Source: Candidatus Zixiibacteriota bacterium
GTDB lineage: Bacteria > Zixibacteria > MSB-5A5 > GN15 > FEB-12
Assembly: GCA_024278515.1 (NCBI GenBank)
Contig: JAJRTA010000159.1
Span: 1-32,750, forward strand
DNA length: 32,750 bases
Direction: 5' to 3'
Part shown: positions 27,187 through 32,750 of the stretch, piece after piece
How the letters are laid out: the number at the start of each line of letters is the position of its first letter
Numbering within the stretch: position 1 is the first letter of the stretch
Made by a program: the position numbers and the translations under genes
The notes under the pieces: model-generated
The model's input: only the letters and a program-made list of their open reading frames with translations
Told to the model about the DNA's origin: nothing
Databases searched by the model: none

Positions 27187-27425
27187 ATACTGCTGAGATC
27201 GTTACAGGTTATGAAACGTTGTCTTGCCGGACTTAATCCGCGTCCATTCCTTACAACAACAGGCAAGTTATATGGATTCATTAATGGAAATCCACAAAAT
27301 CCACCACAACAGAGAAAAGGGAAGCACGCCGATTACCACTGCAATAAACCTTCGTTGATTCATTTTTTTATGAAGAATGCCCAACGAATCTTGCCTTTGC
27401 CATACTACAAACTTTTATTACTTGT

Positions 27426-28028
27426 ATGTATATCGGATTAACCGGACTTATCGGTGCGGGGAAAACTTCAGCTGCTACAATCCTGAAAACTCTCGGTGCT
27501 GTGGTAATCGACGCCGACCGGGTAGCTCGTGATGTGCTGGATATCTATCCGGCGTTGCGTAACGATCTGGTAAAAACATTCGGCTCGTCTATAGTCACAA
27601 CATCCGGCCGGCTTCGCCGTAAAAAACTGGCGCAACTGGCTTTTACCGATGAAGCCTCGAGCCGGAAATTGGATCGTCTGATTCATCCATACATCGCCCG
27701 TGAGATACGAACCCGGATGAAAAAACTTAACCGCAGACACCGCCTGATAGTAATTGACGCGGCCCTGCTGATAGGCAGTTCTATTGAGAACGAAATGGAC
27801 CGGATAATAGTAATCCATGCCTCGAAGCAGATCCGCCTGCAACGCCTGCTCAGACGAGGGATGTCCCGCGAGGATGCTCTTAACAGAATGGCGCGACAGC
27901 TTCCCCTGTCGGTTCTCAAGCGGCGAGCTGATGCTGTAATAATAAACCAGGACAGTATTGGTTCTCTAAAAAAGAAACTGGTAAACTACCTTAAAAAGAT
28001 TGTCCCTGATTCGACCGGAAACGGTTGA
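27426..28028 (+). CDS. coaE: dephospho-CoA kinase
   Basis: YIGLTGLIGAGKTSAATILKTLGAVVIDADRVARDVLD, KLDRLIHPYIAREI, DAALLIGSSIENEMDRIIVIHASKQIRLQRLLRR. Confidence 0.93.
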   Translation: MYIGLTGLIGAGKTSAATILKTLGAVVIDADRVARDVLDIYPALRNDLVKTFGSSIVTTSGRLRRKKLAQLAFTDEASSRKLDRLIHPYIAREIRTRMKKLNRRHRLIVIDAALLIGSSIENEMDRIIVIHASKQIRLQRLLRRGMSREDALNRMARQLPLSVLKRRADAVIINQDSIGSLKKKLVNYLKKIVPDSTGNG

Positions 28029-28052
28029 CAACTATCATTAAACTGCTACATT
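28025..28052 (+). promoter_or_regulatory. candidate sigma70-type promoter for the transketolase gene
   Basis: Perfect TTGACA (28025-28030), 16 nt spacer, TACATT (28047-28052); overlaps the coaE stop codon. Confidence 0.5.
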
Positions 28053-28100
28053 TGCCCTCAGTTGAAAGTTACAGGTTTCACAAACTACGAGGACTCTGTC

Positions 28101-30113
28101 ATGACGATAGCGGATTCGAAAACTATGACAAAAATCGGAGAATACACAGTTGAGCAGTTGGTGGAAAAAGCCAACTACATGCGCGGTCTGAACCTGCTCG
28201 GACTATGTTCAGCAAAATCAGGTCATTCCGGTGGCACGCTCGGAATAATGGATATCGCCTGCGCTCTTTACCTGAAAATAGCGCGCCATGATCCGGAGAA
28301 CCCGGAGTGGGAAGATCGCGACCGGATCATCTGGTCAGCCGGTCACAAAGCCCCGGCTTTGTATACTGCTTTGGCTGTCTCCGGCTATTTCCCGGAACGG
28401 GATATGATGACACTGCGGATGCTCGGATCCGGATTGCAGGGGCACCCGCATCGCAAGGACCTGGCCGGTGTAGAGATTTCATCCGGGTCTCTGGGGCAGG
28501 GGTTCTCTGTCGGTGTGGGGATCGCGCTGGCCGCCCGGCTGAATAAGAAGGACTATCGCACTTTTGTTATCTCTTCCGATGGTGAGCACCAGGAAGGCTC
28601 CATGTGGGAAGCCGCCATGTCGGCCGCTCATTACAAACTGGACAACCTGGTGATGATCCTTGACCGTAATCATCTGCAGATCGACGGTCGCACCGAGGAT
28701 GTGATGGATATCGATCCGATCACGGATAAATACCGCGCCTTTGGCTGGCATGTCCTTGAAGTCGATGGTCACAACATGGAAGAGATCGTCAAGAGCCTTG
28801 ACTATGCCCGCAACAAAAATGATTCCGGCAAACCGGTTGCGCTGATCTGCACTACGATCAAGGGCAAGGGTGTGTCCTTTATGGAAAATGTCGTTGGCTG
28901 GCACGGCAAACCACCGAACCGGGAAGAACTGGACAAGAGCCTGACTGAACTCGGATTGACCGAGGTATTCAATGCCGACGAATGGCTTGGCTACGGTCAG
29001 GAATATGAGAAAAAGATCGAGGCTGAACTCGCCGAAAAGATGCCGAAGTTCTCTCGTGATTTCTGGTGGAACGCTCACGACAAGATGCAGGTAAAGATGG
29101 ACCCTACCCGCAAAGGGTTCGGTCGCGCGCTTGAGAAGTTTGGCGACGATGAACGCGTGGTCTGTATCGGCGCCGATATATCAGGCTCGATCACTATTTC
29201 TATGTTCAATGACAAGAACCCGGAACGCAATGATCGTTTCCTTTCCATGGGTGTCGCCGAACAGAACTGCACGACGGTTGCCGTCGGCCTGGCCAAGGAA
29301 GGCAAACTGCCCGTATTCGGCACATACGGTGTCTTCTCCTCGGCTCGCAATCTCGATCAGTTGCGTGTATCCGTCTGTTATGGCGACTACAACGTGCTGA
29401 TTGTGGGCGCGCATGGCGGAGTATCGGTCGGTCCCGACGGAGCCACGCACCAGGAGCTGGAATCGCTGTTCCAGATGACCGGACTTCCGAATATGCGTGT
29501 CGCGGTTCCCTGCGACGCGGTGGAAACATTCAAAATGACTCGTGCTCTGTTGTTCGATGTTGTCGGCCCGAAGTATCTGAGGTTCGCCCGTGAGGCAACA
29601 CCAATCGTCACCGATGAAAACACGCCGTTCAAATTCGGTGAGGCCAATATATTCAGGTTCCGCAAGGAAGCCGACAGCATGGTGGAAGCATTCGACTGTT
29701 GCCTTGCTTCCGAGTACAAAAATGAAAACGAGAAACTTACAATCATATCCTGCGGGCCGGAGACTCCGGAAGCAATGCGGGCCGCCTGGATTCTTAAAAC
29801 CGATTTCGGGATTGAAACCCGGGTCATAAATATGCATACGGTCAAGCCGCTTGACAAAAACGCCATCAAACGCGCTGTCGCCGAGACAGGCGCCATCCTG
29901 ACCGCCGAGGAACACCAGGTGGGCGGGCTGGGCAATCTGGTCGCGGCTGCTATTTGCAACGAATGTCCTGTTGACAGCAGAAACATCCCGTTCGGTATGA
30001 TCGGTGTCAATGACCGGTTTGGCGAATCAGGCAAACCGTGGCAGCTTGTCAGGGAATTCGGCCTCGCGGCTGAACATATCGTGGTCAAAGCAAAAGAGAT
30101 ACTTGGACTTTAA
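28101..30113 (+). CDS. tkt: transketolase (ATG 28101 preferred; ORF-track start 28062)
   Basis: AKSGHSGGTLGIMDIACALYL, SSGSLGQGFSVGVGIALAARL, SSDGEHQEGSMWEAAMSAAHYKLDNLVMILDRN; C-terminal MGVAEQNCTTVAVGLAKEGKLPVFGTYGVFSSARNLDQLRVSV. GAGGA ribosome-binding site. Confidence 0.93.
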   Translation: MTIADSKTMTKIGEYTVEQLVEKANYMRGLNLLGLCSAKSGHSGGTLGIMDIACALYLKIARHDPENPEWEDRDRIIWSAGHKAPALYTALAVSGYFPERDMMTLRMLGSGLQGHPHRKDLAGVEISSGSLGQGFSVGVGIALAARLNKKDYRTFVISSDGEHQEGSMWEAAMSAAHYKLDNLVMILDRNHLQIDGRTEDVMDIDPITDKYRAFGWHVLEVDGHNMEEIVKSLDYARNKNDSGKPVALICTTIKGKGVSFMENVVGWHGKPPNREELDKSLTELGLTEVFNADEWLGYGQEYEKKIEAELAEKMPKFSRDFWWNAHDKMQVKMDPTRKGFGRALEKFGDDERVVCIGADISGSITISMFNDKNPERNDRFLSMGVAEQNCTTVAVGLAKEGKLPVFGTYGVFSSARNLDQLRVSVCYGDYNVLIVGAHGGVSVGPDGATHQELESLFQMTGLPNMRVAVPCDAVETFKMTRALLFDVVGPKYLRFAREATPIVTDENTPFKFGEANIFRFRKEADSMVEAFDCCLASEYKNENEKLTIISCGPETPEAMRAAWILKTDFGIETRVINMHTVKPLDKNAIKRAVAETGAILTAEEHQVGGLGNLVAAAICNECPVDSRNIPFGMIGVNDRFGESGKPWQLVREFGLAAEHIVVKAKEILGL

Positions 30114-30130
30114 GAATAGAGAGTACAAAC

Positions 30131-31300
30131 ATGCAGTTTGCCGATAGAATAAACCGCCTGGGGACAGAAAGCGCTTTTGAAGTCCTGGCCCGGGCTAAGG
30201 CTCTTGAGGCGCAGGGGAAATCTGTGATTCACCTCGAAATCGGTGAACCGGATTTTGACACTCCCAAAAACATTTGCGAAGCGGGGAAGAAGGCTATCGA
30301 CGAAGGACTGACCCATTACTGTCCGTCAGCAGGATTGCCCGATGCTCGCAAAACCGTTGCCGAATATTTTTCGGAAACGCGCGGCGCAAAAGTGGATGTC
30401 GAGAATGTCGTTATCATGCCTGGGGCCAAGCCGCTCATTTTCAACATTCTCTTCGCTATTGTCAACAAAGGGGATGAGGTTATCTACCCGAATCCCGGTT
30501 ACCCGATCTATGAATCGGTAATCAACTACACGGGCGGGACACCGGTCCCGATGCATCTCAAGGAAGAAAGCGGGTTCCGCTTTTCCGTCGATGATCTCAA
30601 AGCATTGGTTACCCCGAAGACCAAAGCGATGGTTATCAACTCTCCGCAGAATCCGACCGGTGGTATTCTCACTATGGAAGACCTGGAAGCGATATACGCG
30701 CTGGCCGAGGAGCATGATCTCTGGATACTTACCGATGAGATTTATTCGCGCATCGTGTACGAACAGGAGTTTCAGTCCATCTGTTCTATACCCGGCGCTA
30801 TGAAACGAACGGTGGCTATTGACGGCATGTCCAAAACTTATTCGATGACCGGCTGGCGGCTGGGTTATGGTGTGATGCCGGCATCTCTGGCCGAAGTTCA
30901 GACCAAACTGGCCATCAACAACTTTTCCTGCACCGCTCCCTTTGCTCAAAAGGCGCTGATCGAAGCGCTCACCGGGCCGCAGGACGATGTAAAAAAGATG
31001 GTGGCGGAGTTCCAGAAACGACGTGATGTATTTGTCGACGGCCTCAACGCTATCGATGGTGTCAGTTGCACCAAACCCCTGGGAGCCTTTTATGTATACC
31101 CGAACATCACCGGAACCGGCTTCAAGTCAAAAGATCTGGCCGCTCGTTTGCTTGAAGAGGCCGGTATTGCCTGCCTGTCCGGGACCGCGTTCGGATCGTT
31201 CGGTGAGGGTTATCTCAGGTTTTCCTACGCCAACTCAGTCGAGAATATCAAAGAAGCCCTGGCGCGCTTTGAAAAGTTCCTCGTGGGTGTCACCGCCTGA
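30131..31300 (+). CDS. pyridoxal-phosphate-dependent class I/II aminotransferase (aspartate aminotransferase-like)
   Basis: VIHLEIGEPDFDTPKNI, YPNPGYPIYES, VINSPQNPTGGILTMEDLEAIY, ILTDEIYSRIVYE, DGMSKTYSMTGWRLGYGVMP. Confidence 0.95.
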   Translation: MQFADRINRLGTESAFEVLARAKALEAQGKSVIHLEIGEPDFDTPKNICEAGKKAIDEGLTHYCPSAGLPDARKTVAEYFSETRGAKVDVENVVIMPGAKPLIFNILFAIVNKGDEVIYPNPGYPIYESVINYTGGTPVPMHLKEESGFRFSVDDLKALVTPKTKAMVINSPQNPTGGILTMEDLEAIYALAEEHDLWILTDEIYSRIVYEQEFQSICSIPGAMKRTVAIDGMSKTYSMTGWRLGYGVMPASLAEVQTKLAINNFSCTAPFAQKALIEALTGPQDDVKKMVAEFQKRRDVFVDGLNAIDGVSCTKPLGAFYVYPNITGTGFKSKDLAARLLEEAGIACLSGTAFGSFGEGYLRFSYANSVENIKEALARFEKFLVGVTA

Positions 31301-31321
31301 TCCGCTCTTTTATAGTTTAAG

Positions 31322-31349
31322 AAAAGCCGGATTCTGTCCGGCTTTTTTT
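31322..31349 (+). terminator. rho-independent terminator after the aminotransferase
   Basis: Perfect 10-bp stem AAAAGCCGGA / TCCGGCTTTT (31322-31331 / 31337-31346), 5-nt loop, T-run. Confidence 0.9.
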
Positions 31350-31364
31350 ATGCCTCGTTTTTAA

Positions 31365-31393
31365 TTGAAAACAGACAGTGCCGGTCCTACAAT
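31365..31393 (+). promoter_or_regulatory. candidate sigma70-type promoter immediately before the NlpC/P60 ATG
   Basis: TTGAAA (31365-31370), 17 nt spacer, TACAAT (31388-31393); ATG at 31400. Confidence 0.6.
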
Positions 31394-31399
31394 AAAACC

Positions 31400-32197
31400 A
31401 TGAATTACGCCATGGTATCGAACAACCTTCTGGACCTCAGGGCTGAGCCGGACCACAGTTCGGAACGGATCAACCAGCTTTTTTTCGGTCAGCCGGTCAA
31501 AATTACGACTCGCCGGAAAGGATTTGCCCGGGTTTGTCAGTTCGATCGTTACACCGGATGGGTTGACGAACGATTCCTGACTCCGGTGGCGAAGTCGGAG
31601 TTTATTGACTGGCCCGCGCAGACCAACGCCGTCATAAGTCGTGCCGCGGGCGCGGCCTGTCTGGATGCTGACGGCAGACAGGCAGCTCCTTATCTGCTCT
31701 TATACGGTACATTGGTGCGAATTTCACGGGTACGGCATAACCTGGCCCGAATCATCCTGCCCAACGGTGACCGCCGGTACGTTAAGAGTGCTCATATCAG
31801 GCCGATTAATAGGAACAGGAAACCAAACCTGACCGGCTCTCGATTACTGGCTGAAGCTCGCCGGTTTCTCGGCGTACCCTACCTCTGGGGGGGAGTCAGC
31901 CCGCTGGGGTTCGACTGTTCGGGACTGGTGCAAACATTGCTGGCCGGATTCGGAATCGGCTTCCCGAGAGATACCTGCCGGCAGATTGAAGCAGGAAAGA
32001 AAGTGGAACGAGATAGTATAAAGACCGGGGATTTGTTGTTTTTCGACCGCCACGTCGGGCTGGCTATCGGGCGTTATCGCCTCCTGCACAGCTCCCGGGG
32101 CGGCGGGGGAGTGAGGATCAACGGTCTGATTCCCGGCACTCCTGACTACCGGGCGGACCTCGACCGTGATTACAACATGGCAAGGAGGATACTCTGA
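31400..32197 (+). CDS. SH3-domain NlpC/P60 (C40) peptidase, YkfC-like
   Basis: SH3b-like N-terminus (VSNNLLDLRAEPDHSSERINQLFFGQPVKI), then FLGVPYLWGGVSPLGFDCSGLVQTLLAGFGIGFPRDTCRQIEAG and DLLFFDRHVGLAIG...LLHSS. Confidence 0.93.
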   Translation: MNYAMVSNNLLDLRAEPDHSSERINQLFFGQPVKITTRRKGFARVCQFDRYTGWVDERFLTPVAKSEFIDWPAQTNAVISRAAGAACLDADGRQAAPYLLLYGTLVRISRVRHNLARIILPNGDRRYVKSAHIRPINRNRKPNLTGSRLLAEARRFLGVPYLWGGVSPLGFDCSGLVQTLLAGFGIGFPRDTCRQIEAGKKVERDSIKTGDLLFFDRHVGLAIGRYRLLHSSRGGGGVRINGLIPGTPDYRADLDRDYNMARRIL

Positions 32198-32750
32198 TGA
32201 ATCTCGATTTCTTCAAAGTCAGTATTCCACTTAAGAAAAAATTCGCCGTCGCCGGTGGTGATGCCACCATAAAAACCAATCTCGTAACAGTTCTGAACAA
32301 TCGCTATCATGGCGAAGCGGCCCCATCGGTGAAATACGGCCCCGATCTGAATGCTTTGTACGCCGATATCAGTTCCGGCCTGGAGTTCATGCGTACGCTC
32401 GAAACCATCGATACCAACACTCTCGCCCGAATAGACGAACTTGATATTCATCCATCGGCGCGATCCGCGCTGTCCGGCATGGTGGTCAACTACATTTCGG
32501 GAGAAACCAGACGGTACCCCTGGGAGATTCTGTCCCTGAGCACGCCGATCGGCATCAAAAGCTCAGTCACTATCGCTATTGCCGACACCAATGACATGAT
32601 AAAGGATATCAACGAGTCTCCCTATCCCATAGTGAAAGTAAAAATGGGGCATGAGCAGGATGTGATGCTGCTGGATGCTCTGGGCGAGATTGAAGACAAA
32701 GAGATAAGAGTCGATGCCAACGGCGGATGGTCCTGTGCCAAGGCCGAGGA
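32197..32750 (+). CDS. dipeptide epimerase (L-Ala-D/L-Glu epimerase-like, enolase superfamily), 3'-truncated by window end; absent from the ORF track
   Basis: ATG 32197 overlaps the preceding TGA. Frame stays open to the window end: MNLDFFKVSIPLKKKFAVAGGDATIKTNLVTVLNNRYHGEAAPSVKYG...IGIKSSVTIAIADTNDM...YPIVKVKMGHEQDVMLLDAL...IRVDANGGWSCAKAE. Confidence 0.85.
   Translation, partial: MNLDFFKVSIPLKKKFAVAGGDATIKTNLVTVLNNRYHGEAAPSVKYGPDLNALYADISSGLEFMRTLETIDTNTLARIDELDIHPSARSALSGMVVNYISGETRRYPWEILSLSTPIGIKSSVTIAIADTNDMIKDINESPYPIVKVKMGHEQDVMLLDALGEIEDKEIRVDANGGWSCAKAE

Noticed and set aside
27109-27441. ORF MLNLIQHPENKCTSIPGQAGNN...
   Set aside because: It begins inside an inverted-repeat element, has no domain-like text, and overlaps the coaE start; likely a spurious translation of an intergenic repeat.
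29181-30088. Long antisense ORFs (244 and 233 aa) within transketolase
   Set aside because: Two overlapping shadow frames opposite a conserved CDS with no domain text; expected by-product of codon bias.

Overview
The window looks like a chromosomal housekeeping region of an outer-membrane-bearing (diderm, LptD/LolA/BamD-positive) bacterium. Nearly all genes are on the + strand and tightly packed, with several ATGA-type overlaps. In order: trpA, argS, a six-gene shikimate-pathway run (aroF-aroA-aroE-aroK-aroB-aroQ), a lipoprotein resembling an M2 (ACE-like) gluzincin peptidase with a destroyed HExxH motif, a MATE transporter, a FAH-family hydrolase, an AlaX-type editing protein, a very long lptD/OstA, HU, ftsK, a lolA-like gene, rimO, an SLT lytic transglycosylase, a bamD-like gene, nadD, polA, a small two-CW protein, coaE, a full-length transketolase, a class I aminotransferase, an SH3-NlpC/P60 peptidase and the start of a dipeptide epimerase (truncated by the window end). 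I found no CRISPR array, transposon, rRNA or convincing tRNA, and no convincing wholly new multi-gene system. The two observations most worth a second look are an in-frame amber codon between the signal peptide and body of LptD (13499-13501), and the inactivated M2-like peptidase lipoprotein at the end of the aro run. All product calls come from reading motifs by eye; no database search was run.
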